Assembly (NCBI RefSeq): GCF_004342845.1
Contig: NZ_SLXB01000010.1
Location: 38,315 to 102,314, forward strand
Source: Prevotella heparinolytica
Lineage (GTDB): Bacteria; Bacteroidota; Bacteroidia; Bacteroidales; Bacteroidaceae
Reading direction: 5' to 3'
DNA: 64,000 nt
Positions 54,540-63,872 of the stretch are shown piece by piece. The position numbers and the translations under genes are program-made. The notes under the pieces were generated by a model, which was given only the letters and a program-made list of their open reading frames with translations, was not told the origin of the DNA and did not search any database. Each line of letters opens with the position of its first letter. The stretch's first letter is position 1.

Positions 54540-57382
54540 ATGTGAGAGTCGTGATGAAAGCGGAAGCTGAGCAATTGGAAGAGGTTATGGTTGTGGCTTA
54601 TGGCACAGCGAAGAAATCTTCGTTTACGGGATCGGCTTCGACTGTATCCTCCAAGTCCATAGAAAAACTTCAAGTGTCCAATGTCAGTAGGGCTTTGGAA
54701 GGTGCTGCGCCGGGTGTGCAAGTAGCCATGCAGTCCGGTCAGCCGGGCGAGAGTGCCACTGTACGTATTCGAGGCATCGGGTCTATCAATTCTAGTGCAG
54801 CCCCATTGTATGTGGTAGACGGCATGCCCTATGACGGAAGTATTTCGGCTATCAATCCTTCTGATATTGAGTCCATCAGCGTACTGAAAGATGCCGCCTC
54901 CACTTCACTTTATGGCTCGCGTGCTGCCAATGGAGTTGTGGTAATTACCACTAAAAGGGGGAACTCGCAGAAATCAAAAGTAACTCTTGATGCCCGTATG
55001 GGAATAAACAGCCGAGGTATTCCCGAATACGACATCATGAAATCACCGGGTGAATATATGACTACTTATTGGACTGTACTCAAGAATCAATTGGGGTCAG
55101 GTGAAAAAGCTTCTGCCGGACTTTTCGGAAAATTGGGTTACAATCCTTATGATACTGACAACGGGGCGATTGTAGACACTAACGGTAATCTTACTTCCGC
55201 AAAATTGTTGTATCAAGACGATTGGGAAAAAGAAGCCATCTCAAATGGAACACGTCAAGAATATACTTTAACCGTACAAGGTGGTTCGGACAAGTCGACT
55301 CACTTCTTGTCGTTGGGATATTTGGATGATGAGGGTATTATTTCCAATTCGGATTACACCCGCTTGTCTCTTCGTGCCAGCGGTGATTATACAGTGAATG
55401 AGTTTATCAAGCTGAACGGTAGTGTGGCTTATGCGCGCGGTGAGCAGAACAGCCAAGCAATTAGTGGTCTAAGCAATTATGTGAACACATTTATGTTTAC
55501 ACAATATGTAGCTCCCATTTATCCGGTGTATGCTTACGATGGAAAAGGAACTCCTGTTTATAATGAAGATGGAAGCAGACGTTATGATTTTGGTGATGGA
55601 ACTTATGGAAACCGAGCATGGGGATCCAATCAGAATGTTGTTGCATCCGATGCCGCTAACCAGAATCAAATTATCAGCGACAATGTCAGTAGCCGTTTTG
55701 GCGTCAATATTACATTTCTGAAAGACTTCAAGTTTTCGGGAAATATGGGTTACGACATGACTAACCAAATGCAGAATCGCTTTATGACACCTTCTTTCGG
55801 CGATGCTGCTGCTTCGGGAGGACGTGGTTATAAATATCGTACCCGCTCACAGACTTACACCATCAACGAATTGTTGAATTATACCAAGGAAATAGCCGGC
55901 AAACATCATTTGGATATATTGGTAGGCCACGAAAACTATAAGTATATGTATAATTATTTGTATAATGCCAAGACCAAATTCTTCGATGATCTTGTACCGG
56001 AATACTCCAATGCCATCACCATGGAGGATATGAATTCTTATTCAAATGAGTATACCATTGAGTCTTATTTGGGACGCTTGAACTATGATTACGACGACAA
56101 GTATTACTTCTCCGGCTCACTCCGCCGCGATGGTTCTTCCAGATTTGCCAAAGACAATCGTTGGGGTACGTTCTGGTCATTGGGCGGCTCTTGGCGAATA
56201 TCGAAAGAAACCTTTATGGAGAACGTTTCTTGGATAAGTAACCTGACATTGCGTGCCAGCTATGGCAGTGTAGGTAATGATGACATCTATTATCCTACCA
56301 CTACCACCAGCAATTATTATGCCTACAAAACCCAATATTCCGTATCGAATTCTGACGGTAGTTTTGCGGTATCCAAATATTATCACGGTAACCCTGATTT
56401 GACTTGGGAAACCTCTTACAACTTCAATGTGGGCTTGAGTGCAAGTCTGTGGGACAATCTGCTGAATATCGATTTTGAGTATTTCAACAAAAAAACGGAA
56501 GACATGTTGTACAATGTGCCCCAACCTATGTCTTCCGGCCTGTCATACATTTCGAAAAATGCATTGACTATGACCAACAAGGGCTTTGAATTCACTTTGG
56601 GCATTAATATCCCTATGCCGAGAGATATGAAATGGAACTGGACCTTGACAGGAACGCACTACAAGAACAAGGTGACCGATATACCTGAAGATAAGCGTGA
56701 AGCCGGTATCACTCACAGTACTTACTATAATATCCGCGAAGGAAAGAGTGTATATGATTTCTATTACTACCGTTATGCCGGTTTGGACGAGAAAGGGCAT
56801 TCACTGTGGTATCGAGATAGTAAAGACAAAGAAGGGAATATCACATTGGAAACGACAGATGACTATAGTAAGGCCACTAAATATTATATCGGTACGGCTC
56901 TTCCCGACTTCCAAGGTGGCATTAGCACAGAGTTTTCGTGGAAAGGGCTTGACTTCTCCATCGCCGCGAATTATCAGTTGGGCGGAAAAATCTACGACAG
57001 CATGTATGCCAGCTTGATGCATGCGGGTAGCGATGCAGGTCGCAATTGGCATCAGGATATACGGAATGCATGGAGTGAAACGAATACAACAAGTAATATT
57101 CCGGTATTGAATGGTAACCAGAATGCCAACACGTTCTCCGACCGTTTCCTCATCAGCGCTACTTTCTTTAATATCCGCAACATTACGTTGGGATATACTT
57201 TCCCGAAGTCATGGTTGAAGCCGGCTGCTATCGAAAATGCGCGTATTTATTTTGCCGCAGATAATGTTGCTCTTTGGTCGAAACGTAAAGGTATGGATCC
57301 ACGCCAATACATTTACGGCCAGTCACAAGCCAACTATTCGGCAATTCGTTCAATATCTGTAGGACTTTCTTTAACATTCTAA
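54488..57382 (+). CDS. SusC-family transporter lacking signal peptide and promoter (OFF position of the switch)
   Basis: 964 residues counted from a TTG; the true gene has no start of its own. The frame begins at the last residues of the carboxypeptidase-like domain (LQISFIGMQTQEVAIKPNVR). It then holds TonB box, plug (VRIRGIGSINSSAAPLYVVD, VLKDAASTSLYGSRAANG) and a whole barrel ending RSISVGLSLTF, with no frame break in 2.9 kb. A decaying pseudogene would not be so clean. Inversion between 54473-54539 and 52018-52084 would give it promoter, signal peptide and domain start in frame. Beyond the plug it differs from the other SusC, so it should import a different substrate. Confidence 0.9.
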   Translation: MQISFIGMQTQEVAIKPNVRVVMKAEAEQLEEVMVVAYGTAKKSSFTGSASTVSSKSIEKLQVSNVSRALEGAAPGVQVAMQSGQPGESATVRIRGIGSINSSAAPLYVVDGMPYDGSISAINPSDIESISVLKDAASTSLYGSRAANGVVVITTKRGNSQKSKVTLDARMGINSRGIPEYDIMKSPGEYMTTYWTVLKNQLGSGEKASAGLFGKLGYNPYDTDNGAIVDTNGNLTSAKLLYQDDWEKEAISNGTRQEYTLTVQGGSDKSTHFLSLGYLDDEGIISNSDYTRLSLRASGDYTVNEFIKLNGSVAYARGEQNSQAISGLSNYVNTFMFTQYVAPIYPVYAYDGKGTPVYNEDGSRRYDFGDGTYGNRAWGSNQNVVASDAANQNQIISDNVSSRFGVNITFLKDFKFSGNMGYDMTNQMQNRFMTPSFGDAAASGGRGYKYRTRSQTYTINELLNYTKEIAGKHHLDILVGHENYKYMYNYLYNAKTKFFDDLVPEYSNAITMEDMNSYSNEYTIESYLGRLNYDYDDKYYFSGSLRRDGSSRFAKDNRWGTFWSLGGSWRISKETFMENVSWISNLTLRASYGSVGNDDIYYPTTTTSNYYAYKTQYSVSNSDGSFAVSKYYHGNPDLTWETSYNFNVGLSASLWDNLLNIDFEYFNKKTEDMLYNVPQPMSSGLSYISKNALTMTNKGFEFTLGINIPMPRDMKWNWTLTGTHYKNKVTDIPEDKREAGITHSTYYNIREGKSVYDFYYYRYAGLDEKGHSLWYRDSKDKEGNITLETTDDYSKATKYYIGTALPDFQGGISTEFSWKGLDFSIAANYQLGGKIYDSMYASLMHAGSDAGRNWHQDIRNAWSETNTTSNIPVLNGNQNANTFSDRFLISATFFNIRNITLGYTFPKSWLKPAAIENARIYFAADNVALWSKRKGMDPRQYIYGQSQANYSAIRSISVGLSLTF

Positions 57383-57395
57383 AAACAAGACTTAT

Positions 57396-58934
57396 ATGAA
57401 TCTGAGAAATATTATATTCAAAGGTATTGCATTCAGTGCTATTGCGCTGACTGTGTCTTGCTCCGATGATTATTTGGAGACGAACCCTACCCGTTATCTG
57501 GAAGAAGAGACGGTAACTGCAACTATGCAGAAAACACCTACAAAGGTACAGGCTTATGTCACTGGTGCCTACATGAATTTATACATTGGAGGTGATTATC
57601 ATATCGGTCATGACGATTTTGGACTCCCTGCAATCAAATTGGCTACGGACTTGTTTTGTGAGGATATCGCCTATAACAGAGATGCTCATTTCTTTTGTTA
57701 CGACTACCAATTGGATAACAGGCAGGGTAACTACAGACGTACAAGAAGCACTTGGAATCAGTTATACTCAGTGATAGACAACGCCAATACCATCATTTTG
57801 ATGCTGAAACCTACAGATGGAGGACAACCGGGAAGTAAAGAGGCCAAAATCATGTTGGGCGAAGCTTACTCTTTACGTGCCTATTGCTATTTTTGGCTGA
57901 TAAATCTATGGCAACATCCGTACAGTGTGGCAGCCGATAAGCCCGGTGTACCATTGAAAACGGAAGAAGTATATCGTCAGGAACGTGTTCCCGTAAAAGA
58001 TATTTATACCCAAATCCTCAGCGACATAGAGAAAGGCTATGGTTACCTGAAAGGAGAAAAATTCCATAATGGGAAAGTGGGCTTGTCTGAATATGCAGCG
58101 GCGGCAATATATGCTAACATTTTGATGTTTACAGGTGACTATGCCAATGCGGCTAAATATGCCGAAGCTGCCGCAGCCGGAGGTTCTTTTAACTCCGAAA
58201 GCGATATGCTGGGAGGATTCAACTCCTTGGATATGCCGGAGGTTATTTGGGGATACAATGTAACTACCGAAACTACTGGATATTATGCCTCTTTCTTCTC
58301 GCATGTAGACGCTTATATGATTGGCTATGGAGGTAAAGTCGGCTTCCGCAAACTTATCGCTTCGGACTTGTATGATAAGATAGCCGAGAACGATATTCGC
58401 AAAAAATGGTTTGGCTATGATGCGGCTTACAATAAGTTGAAAGTCAACTACGGCTATGAAGAATCCGGCAAATTGACACCATATATACAGAATAAGTTCA
58501 GAGATACTTATATGACCGGAGCAAGTACAGAAGCCTTTACTTCTGCAATAATTTACTTCCGCAGTGGCGAAATGTATTTTGTAGCAGCTGAAGCTTATTA
58601 TTTGGCTGGTGATGAGGCAATGGCAAAGAATATGTTGAATGCGGTGATGGCAACCCGTATCCCCGGCTATTCATGCTCTGACAGTGGTGAAGCTCTGTAT
58701 CGGGAAATTTGTTTACAGAAACGTATCGATACATGGATGGAAGGTAATCGCTATCTTGATGCTAAGCGCCGCGGCGAGACAATAGATCGTTCGACTAGTA
58801 CAAATCATGCCGTTGATTTGCCGCAGTTCAAGGCAGTGACGTATTCTTCACGCGATTTTCGCCTGATTTATCATATTCCAGATACTGAGATGGAGAACAA
58901 TCCTTCTATTACGAAGAATGATGATAATGAATAA
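57396..58934 (+). CDS. SusD-family lipoprotein partner of the silent SusC
   Basis: 512 residues with a complete lipoprotein signal (FSAIALTVSCSDDYLETNP). SusD hallmarks: EAKIMLGEAYSLRAYCYFWL (about 148-168), GEMYFVAAEAYYLAGDEAMA and WMEGNRYLDAKRRGE. It starts 13 bp after the truncated SusC stop and depends on the same transcript, so it is presumably silent in this orientation. It is not closely similar to the SusD at 47429, consistent with a different ligand. Confidence 0.9.
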   Translation: MNLRNIIFKGIAFSAIALTVSCSDDYLETNPTRYLEEETVTATMQKTPTKVQAYVTGAYMNLYIGGDYHIGHDDFGLPAIKLATDLFCEDIAYNRDAHFFCYDYQLDNRQGNYRRTRSTWNQLYSVIDNANTIILMLKPTDGGQPGSKEAKIMLGEAYSLRAYCYFWLINLWQHPYSVAADKPGVPLKTEEVYRQERVPVKDIYTQILSDIEKGYGYLKGEKFHNGKVGLSEYAAAAIYANILMFTGDYANAAKYAEAAAAGGSFNSESDMLGGFNSLDMPEVIWGYNVTTETTGYYASFFSHVDAYMIGYGGKVGFRKLIASDLYDKIAENDIRKKWFGYDAAYNKLKVNYGYEESGKLTPYIQNKFRDTYMTGASTEAFTSAIIYFRSGEMYFVAAEAYYLAGDEAMAKNMLNAVMATRIPGYSCSDSGEALYREICLQKRIDTWMEGNRYLDAKRRGETIDRSTSTNHAVDLPQFKAVTYSSRDFRLIYHIPDTEMENNPSITKNDDNE

Positions 58935-58988
58935 TAACTTGTTTTAGAAGAGTTTTCCTGGATTATCTGTGCAGGAGACTTTTATAAG

Positions 58989-59054
58989 GTCATTAACAAA
59001 TTGAACTGCCCAAGAAGTTAGATAATTTTTGGGGCAGTTCAAATTGTTAATGAC
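58989..59054 (+). terminator. Long hairpin terminator after the second SusC/SusD pair
   Basis: 23-bp arms (58989-59011 and 59032-59054, containing TTGAACTGCCC and its complement) with one mismatch, a 20-nt loop and a T-run in the loop. It lies 54 bp after the SusD stop. Confidence 0.75.
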
Positions 59055-59082
59055 TCATCATTTCGGACATTCGAAGAAAACG

Positions 59083-59457
59083 TCAAATACAATCTTTCGA
59101 TATATCCATCAATCTGGATTTGACATCGCTGACAAAACACTCCACTGCAATAACCATCAGAATAAGTCTCATCAAGCGCATCATCACATCGTTTCCCGTT
59201 TCGCCCAACACTTTCACCAAGTGCGTCGAAGCACCCAAAACAAAGAAAGTCAACAAATAATTCAAAGCAATCTACCTATCAGCCCCTTTCATCTCAAAGG
59301 TATAGGCATCCTGCATCAGCACAATGGCGTTGGCTATGGCAGCCGACCCACAAAGCATCGGAATGCCAAGCGGAGTGTGGAAATGTCATCGGCATAAGTC
59401 TTTATCTCTTCATCTTTCAGCTTCATAGGCGTGTAACGGCCTGCAGCATATCAAAAC
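59083..59457 (-). pseudogene. Decayed MarC-family membrane protein gene
   Basis: On the minus strand, MarC-like pieces lie in order but in different frames: GFDMLQA, then PMKLKDEEIKTYADDIS, then TPLGIPMLCG and ANAIVLMQDAYTFEMKG, an in-frame TAG, and finally LLTFFVLGASTHLVKVLGE. At least two frameshifts, one stop and loss of the 5' half make this a pseudogene. The gene was read by eye from the reverse strand. MarC proteins are multi-pass membrane proteins of unknown transport role. Confidence 0.65.
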
Positions 59458-59610
59458 CTATTTTAACCAGAACTCGATATAGGCCACCATACTCCCTGGT
59501 TAACTTGTTTTAACTGCAAAGGTAGAATTTACACTAAATAATTATGATTGTGCAAATCTAAAGTATTCTAAGACCAAGACAGTCTTTAGGATTTACATTG
59601 TAACAAATTT

Positions 59611-59634
59611 ATTAGTAACAACATTGTTACTAAT
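59611..59634. promoter_or_regulatory. Palindromic operator before the ATPase gene
   Basis: ATTAGTAAC (59611-59619) and GTTACTAAT (59626-59634) form a perfect 9-bp-arm dyad with a 6-bp centre, and another GTAAC lies just upstream at 59600-59604. It is 45 bp before the ATG at 59679, a good place for a repressor or for the ATPase's own regulator. Confidence 0.5.
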
Positions 59635-59678
59635 AAAAATATTACCTACCTTTACATCAGAATAATATCTGAAGATTT

Positions 59679-60809
59679 ATGGAGAATAAGCCTTTTATAT
59701 TCGGTATTGCAACATCGGGCGATAATTTTACCGATCGGGAGAAAGAAACGGAACGTCTACTATTGAATTTTCAACACGGCATAAATACGGTGCTGATTTC
59801 TCCCCGCCGTTGGGGTAAGACTTCTTTAGTGCAGAAAGCGTGCCGCTTGGCACAATCCGACAAATTGAAGGTTGTGTATCTTGATATATTCCCGTGTCGC
59901 AGCGACAGAGATTTCTATGACGCATTTGCGACCGCCGTTCTTAAACAAACATCTTCCAAGCTGGATGAGTGGCTTGAAAATGTCAAGTTATTCCTTTCGC
60001 GTATCAGCCCCAAAATATCAATAGGCACTGATCCGATGACGGATTTCTCCATTTCACTTGAAATGAATCCCAAAAGCGACGATATTGATGAGATTCTGCA
60101 ACTCCCCGAAAAAATAGCGCAAAAAAAAAGTTGTAAGATTGTTGTATGCATCGATGAATTCCAACAGATTGCCGAATTCAAGGATTCGAAGACTTTTCAG
60201 AAGCGGTTACGTTCTGTATGGCAACTACAAAAGTCAGTATCTTATTGTTTGTTCGGCAGTAAAAAGCACTTGATGAATGAGCTTTTTGAAAAAAGAAGCC
60301 TTCCGTTTTATAAATTCGGCGACGCTATTTATTTGCCCAAAATCGGAACTTCAGATTGGATTGATTACATCTGTGGCCGTTTTGCTGCTACAGGTAAACA
60401 AATCTCAAAAGAATTGGCCGAAAAAATATGTCAAAGAGTGGACAACCATTCTTCGTATGTGCAGCAGTTGGCATGGTTGGTATGGGTGCATACGGACAAA
60501 GTCGCCACAGAGCAGGACTTCAAGATGGCATATCAGGATATTATTGACCAAAACACACCGTTGTTTGAAAAACAGACCGAGAGCCTTACGACTTATCAGA
60601 TGAATTTCTTAAAGGCCATTATTGATGGCGTCCATAGCGAGTTTACCACACAAGAGGTTTTGCAGAAATATCAACTTGGTTCGTCGGCAAATGTCAGTAT
60701 CGTAAAGAGGGCATTGATTAAAAAAGAACTTATAGAGATTGAGAAGCGCCACGTTATCATCCCGGATCCGGTGATGAAAGTGTGGCTACAAAAGGAATTG
60801 AAAGCGTGA
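59679..60809 (+). CDS. AAA/STAND-like ATPase (ATP-binding protein of the archaeal ATPase type)
   Basis: 376 residues. Walker A is a variant, ISPRRWGKTSLV near 40-51, with Arg-Arg-Trp before GKT, as in the archaeal-type ATPase family (PF01637-like). Walker B is KIVVCIDEFQQI near 153-164. A sensor-like Ser/Lys segment (LFGSKKHLM) follows, and the C-terminal ~100 residues form a winged helix (FTTQEVLQKYQLGSSANVSI). No nuclease domain is fused. Relatives are common and scattered among Bacteroidales and are of unknown role. It stands alone between a pseudogene and a repeat array, behind a palindromic operator. Confidence 0.75.
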   Translation: MENKPFIFGIATSGDNFTDREKETERLLLNFQHGINTVLISPRRWGKTSLVQKACRLAQSDKLKVVYLDIFPCRSDRDFYDAFATAVLKQTSSKLDEWLENVKLFLSRISPKISIGTDPMTDFSISLEMNPKSDDIDEILQLPEKIAQKKSCKIVVCIDEFQQIAEFKDSKTFQKRLRSVWQLQKSVSYCLFGSKKHLMNELFEKRSLPFYKFGDAIYLPKIGTSDWIDYICGRFAATGKQISKELAEKICQRVDNHSSYVQQLAWLVWVHTDKVATEQDFKMAYQDIIDQNTPLFEKQTESLTTYQMNFLKAIIDGVHSEFTTQEVLQKYQLGSSANVSIVKRALIKKELIEIEKRHVIIPDPVMKVWLQKELKA

Positions 60810-61037
60810 CGCCCGGCAAAGGTTTGAGAGCTTGATTTCAGGTCTGCTTTTCAAATGCCTGAGATTACGACAAGGTTAATAACACATCATTAGACCTGAA
60901 TTCGGGATAGGCGGTTCCTTCTTCTAAAGATGAGGGGCTGCATCCTATCGGTCAGATATTTCTTGAATGCACCGGTTTACAATGGTTAGGCAGAAGAGAA
61001 AAGAGCCTTTTACGTCGAGCGCCCTCCCCCCCTGTTT

Positions 61038-61147
61038 TGACAGCTGCAAGCCTTTGTCATGACAGACGCAAGTGTCCAAGCCGACAGACACAAGTTCCTG
61101 ACGTGACAGACACAGGTGTTTGAGCCATCAGACACTTGTGTCTGACA
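61038..61147. repeat. Tandem array of five 22-bp imperfect repeats with internal dyads
   Basis: Units start at 61038, 61060, 61082, 61104 and 61126, each opening with (T/C)GACAGAC or a variant. Dyads include TGACA...TGTCA across unit 1, GACA-n8-TGTC in unit 2, ACAC-AG-GTGT in unit 4 and the perfect palindrome CAGACACTTGTGTCTG in unit 5. It lies between convergent genes. The remainder of the gap (60810-61037 and 61148-61311) shows no gene or other clear signal. Confidence 0.85.
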
Positions 61148-61311
61148 GGGTAGGAGTAAACGTCTGATAACCAATGGAATTTTACTTTAAAACACAAGTA
61201 TCCGTGTAAGGTTATCGACCTGCTTCTTGTCCTGAACTCAGGTATCATTAGATACGGTAAAGGTAAAAGCAATAACAAGTCAGAGGCAGCCCTGCTGAAA
61301 GAAGCCGGAGG

Positions 61312-61998
61312 TTACAACATTCCCTCATCACTGAAGCTGTAATAGCGACCATCCGTAACAACTACATGGTCGGCCAGATGTATGTTCATGGTCTGCGCGC
61401 CTTTTTTCACTTGTTCCGTCAGGCGTTTATCGTCTATGCTGGGGCGTGTGCTGCCCGAAGGGTGATTATGGATGAGGATAATCTGTGTGGCACGCCGCAA
61501 CAAAGCTTCGCGTAGGATGGTTCGTACGTCGGCAGTCGTTTGATCGATACCTCCGCGACTGATGCGCACCTTGTCTATCACTTTGGAAGTCTGATTCAGA
61601 AGCAATACCCAAAACTCCTCGGTGGCAAGGTCGCATAGCAAAGGATGGAACAGCTCATAGACATCTGCCGATGAACGGATGACGGCGCGTTCGGAACACT
61701 CCTGTAATTTACGCCGTTTACCCAATTCAAGGGCAGCCATTACGGTGATGCTTTTGGCAAGCCCCAAACCCTTGAAACGGGAAAAGTCATGTACTTCCCA
61801 TTTACTCAACCGGTTAAGGTCATTGCCACAGGCAGCAAGTACCCGCTGCATCAGAGCTACGGCACTCTCTTCCGTATTGCCCGATCCGATAAGTATGGCA
61901 AGCAGTTCGGCGTCACTCAGAGCCTCCGCCCCTTTCTGCATCATTTTCTCCCGCGGGCGATCCTCTTCTGCCCACTGATTGATATTCAGCTTATTCAT
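61312..61998 (-). CDS. radC: RadC-family JAB-domain protein
   Basis: 228 residues. A helix-hairpin-helix-like N terminus (ALSDAELLAILIGSGNTEES) leads into a JAB/MPN domain with the metal motif ILIHNHPSGSTRPSIDDKRL near 172-191. Despite its name, the role of RadC in repair is doubtful; the fold suggests a metalloprotease or deaminase-like scaffold. It follows the glycosyltransferase gene by 36 bp on the same strand. Confidence 0.92.
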   Translation of the reverse strand: MNKLNINQWAEEDRPREKMMQKGAEALSDAELLAILIGSGNTEESAVALMQRVLAACGNDLNRLSKWEVHDFSRFKGLGLAKSITVMAALELGKRRKLQECSERAVIRSSADVYELFHPLLCDLATEEFWVLLLNQTSKVIDKVRISRGGIDQTTADVRTILREALLRRATQIILIHNHPSGSTRPSIDDKRLTEQVKKGAQTMNIHLADHVVVTDGRYYSFSDEGML

Positions 61999-62034
61999 AC
62001 CGTATGCTTATTATCTCCGCCGCCTTTGTTGTGA

Positions 62035-63024
62035 CTATTTATAGAAGCTCCTCTTAAAAGCCTCAAACTCTCCTCTTCCCAATACGCAACAATTCCACCA
62101 AGCCAGCCAAAAGCCCGTCCCATAGCCAACAAGTTGGACAAAAGAAGCGGCAATGGAATAGATACCGATGCGCAGACTTCGATTTCGGATGGTAGAATCC
62201 GCACAGACCAACAGAGCATAGGCAACGATAGGCATCAGACTGTACAAGCAGAAAGGCACACCTGACAACAGTATAACCAAGCCCAATGTGAATGCTGCCG
62301 GCAACAAGTGGACTATCTTCAACGATTCAGGATATTTTTTATACAGATTGATACGGGCAATGCCGGAGTTATGTACTTGTTTGAAGAACTTCTTCAAGTC
62401 CGTCCGACGTTTGTGATATACCCATGCTCCGGGAAACAGGCGGCACGTATATCCTGCCTTGAAGATGCGGATACTGAAATCAATGTCCTCGCCGAAACGC
62501 ATCTTAGAGAAACCATCCAAGGCTTGATAGACGTCTCGCCGCACTCCCATATTAAAACTTCTGGGATAGAATTTGTCCATCTTCTTTTTTCCTCCGCGTA
62601 TGCCGCCGGTGGTGAAGAAAGAAGTCATGGAATAGTTTATGGCTTTCTGCATGTCGGTAAAGGAGTGGTGCGCACGATCCGGGCCACCGAAGGCATCGGC
62701 GGGCTTGCACTGCAATTCATCTTCCACAGCGGTGAAATATCCTTCGGGCAGAATGCAGTCGGAGTCCAGAATAATCAGATACTCACCATTACTGCGCTCT
62801 GCGGCATAGTTGCGTGTCTGTCCGGGGCCGGAATTGGGCTTATTATAATAATGTATATCCAGCTTTCCTCGGAATTTCTCCACGATGTCCCGACAAGGAA
62901 GAGAAGAGCCGTCTTCCACTATAATCACTTCAAAATCGGTGTAACTCTGGCGGATAAGACTTTGCAGCAACTCGTCCACTTCGTCCGGACGGTTGAAAAC
63001 GGGGATAATGACTGAGTATCTCAT
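62035..63024 (-). CDS. Family 2 glycosyltransferase, membrane associated
   Basis: 329 residues. The GT-A domain is clear: YSVIIPVFNRPDEVDELLQS at the start, VIIVEDGSS and LIILDSDCILPEGYF near 88-102 with the DxD metal motif, and MRFGEDIDFSIRIF (ED acidic motif) near 170-183. C-terminal hydrophobic helices near 235-275 anchor it in the inner membrane. Inverting GT2 enzymes build lipid-linked glycans. The acceptor is unknown and no polysaccharide cluster is adjacent. Confidence 0.88.
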   Translation of the reverse strand: MRYSVIIPVFNRPDEVDELLQSLIRQSYTDFEVIIVEDGSSLPCRDIVEKFRGKLDIHYYNKPNSGPGQTRNYAAERSNGEYLIILDSDCILPEGYFTAVEDELQCKPADAFGGPDRAHHSFTDMQKAINYSMTSFFTTGGIRGGKKKMDKFYPRSFNMGVRRDVYQALDGFSKMRFGEDIDFSIRIFKAGYTCRLFPGAWVYHKRRTDLKKFFKQVHNSGIARINLYKKYPESLKIVHLLPAAFTLGLVILLSGVPFCLYSLMPIVAYALLVCADSTIRNRSLRIGIYSIAASFVQLVGYGTGFWLAWWNCCVLGRGEFEAFKRSFYK

Positions 63025-63156
63025 AGCGTTTGTTCTTTAGCGACGAACAAAGGTAATGGAAACCCGGCAATAATGGAAATCCGGCAATAAAAAAAGCAGC
63101 CTGCCCAAAAAAGTTATGGACAAGCTGCCGAGCGAATTACAAACTGTACAAAGAAA

Positions 63157-63723
63157 TTATGCTTTTACGCGGCCTACGTAAGAACCGTCGCGAGTGTCTA
63201 TTTCAATGGTCTCGCCTTCGTTAATGAACAAGGGAACACGAACGGTTGCCCCCGACTCTACGGTTGCAGGCTTCAAGGTATTGGTTGCCGTGTCACCTTT
63301 CAGCCCCGGCTCAGTGTAAGTAACCTTCTGCTGAACCTTTACCGGCACATCAGCATAAAGCACGGTCTCGGTTGTGGCGTCCGATACCACGTCTACCACC
63401 ATGCCTTCAAGCAAGAAGTCTACACCGTTGATGAGGTCGTGGGTGATAGGTACTTGTTCGAAAGTTTCCTGATGCATAAACTGGTAATAGTCACCATCGT
63501 GATAGAGATATTGGTGCGGGCGACGCTCCACGCGTACGTCCTCCAGCTTTTCACCGATGTTGAAACGACGTTCGAGCACATAGCCGTTCACTACGTCTTT
63601 CAACTTAGTGCGCATAAAGGTGTTACCTTTTCCCGGCTTTACATGCAGAAAGTCGATACAGAAATAAAGCTTGCCGTCCATGCGGATGCAAGTCCCGATT
63701 TTAATGTCTTGGGCATTAATCAT
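63157..63723 (-). CDS. efp: Elongation factor P
   Basis: 188 residues with three beta-barrel domains. The tip loop of domain 1 is [10 protein letters not shown], with the lysine (K32) that in other bacteria is beta-lysylated or hydroxylated. The C-terminal signature region [11 protein letters not shown] is present. It relieves ribosome stalling at polyproline. No modifying enzyme is nearby. Confidence 0.95.
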   Translation of the reverse strand: MINAQDIKIGTCIRMDGKLYFCIDFLHVKPGKGNTFMRTKLKDVVNGYVLERRFNIGEKLEDVRVERRPHQYLYHDGDYYQFMHQETFEQVPITHDLINGVDFLLEGMVVDVVSDATTETVLYADVPVKVQQKVTYTEPGLKGDTATNTLKPATVESGATVRVPLFINEGETIEIDTRDGSYVGRVKA

Positions 63724-63864
63724 ACTTATAGTCTTTATATTATTTATAGTTTACTTTGTTTGTTGGAATTGCTTCACAGCTGCAAAAGTAATGGAAATCG
63801 ACAAAAATCACAAAAACTTTTGAGAGAAAATGAGTTATCTCTTGGTTTATTTGAAAAAAGTCCC

Positions 63865-63872
63865 TATTTTTG
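63865..63872 (+). promoter_or_regulatory. -7 promoter element for a gene beyond the right edge
   Basis: TATTTTTG matches TAnnTTTG on the plus strand, diverging from efp. A second match, TAACTTTG, lies at 63977-63984. The 128 bp to the window edge contain no gene of useful length, so the target lies outside. Confidence 0.45.

Noticed and set aside
54488..57382. SusC at 54488 as an ordinary 5'-truncated pseudogene
   Set aside because: The frame is intact over 2.9 kb, its SusD is complete, and the truncation point coincides exactly with an in-frame inverted repeat beside a recombinase.
59029..59397. Plus-strand 122-codon ORF
   Set aside because: It is antisense to the marC remnant, whose pieces on the other strand match a known family.
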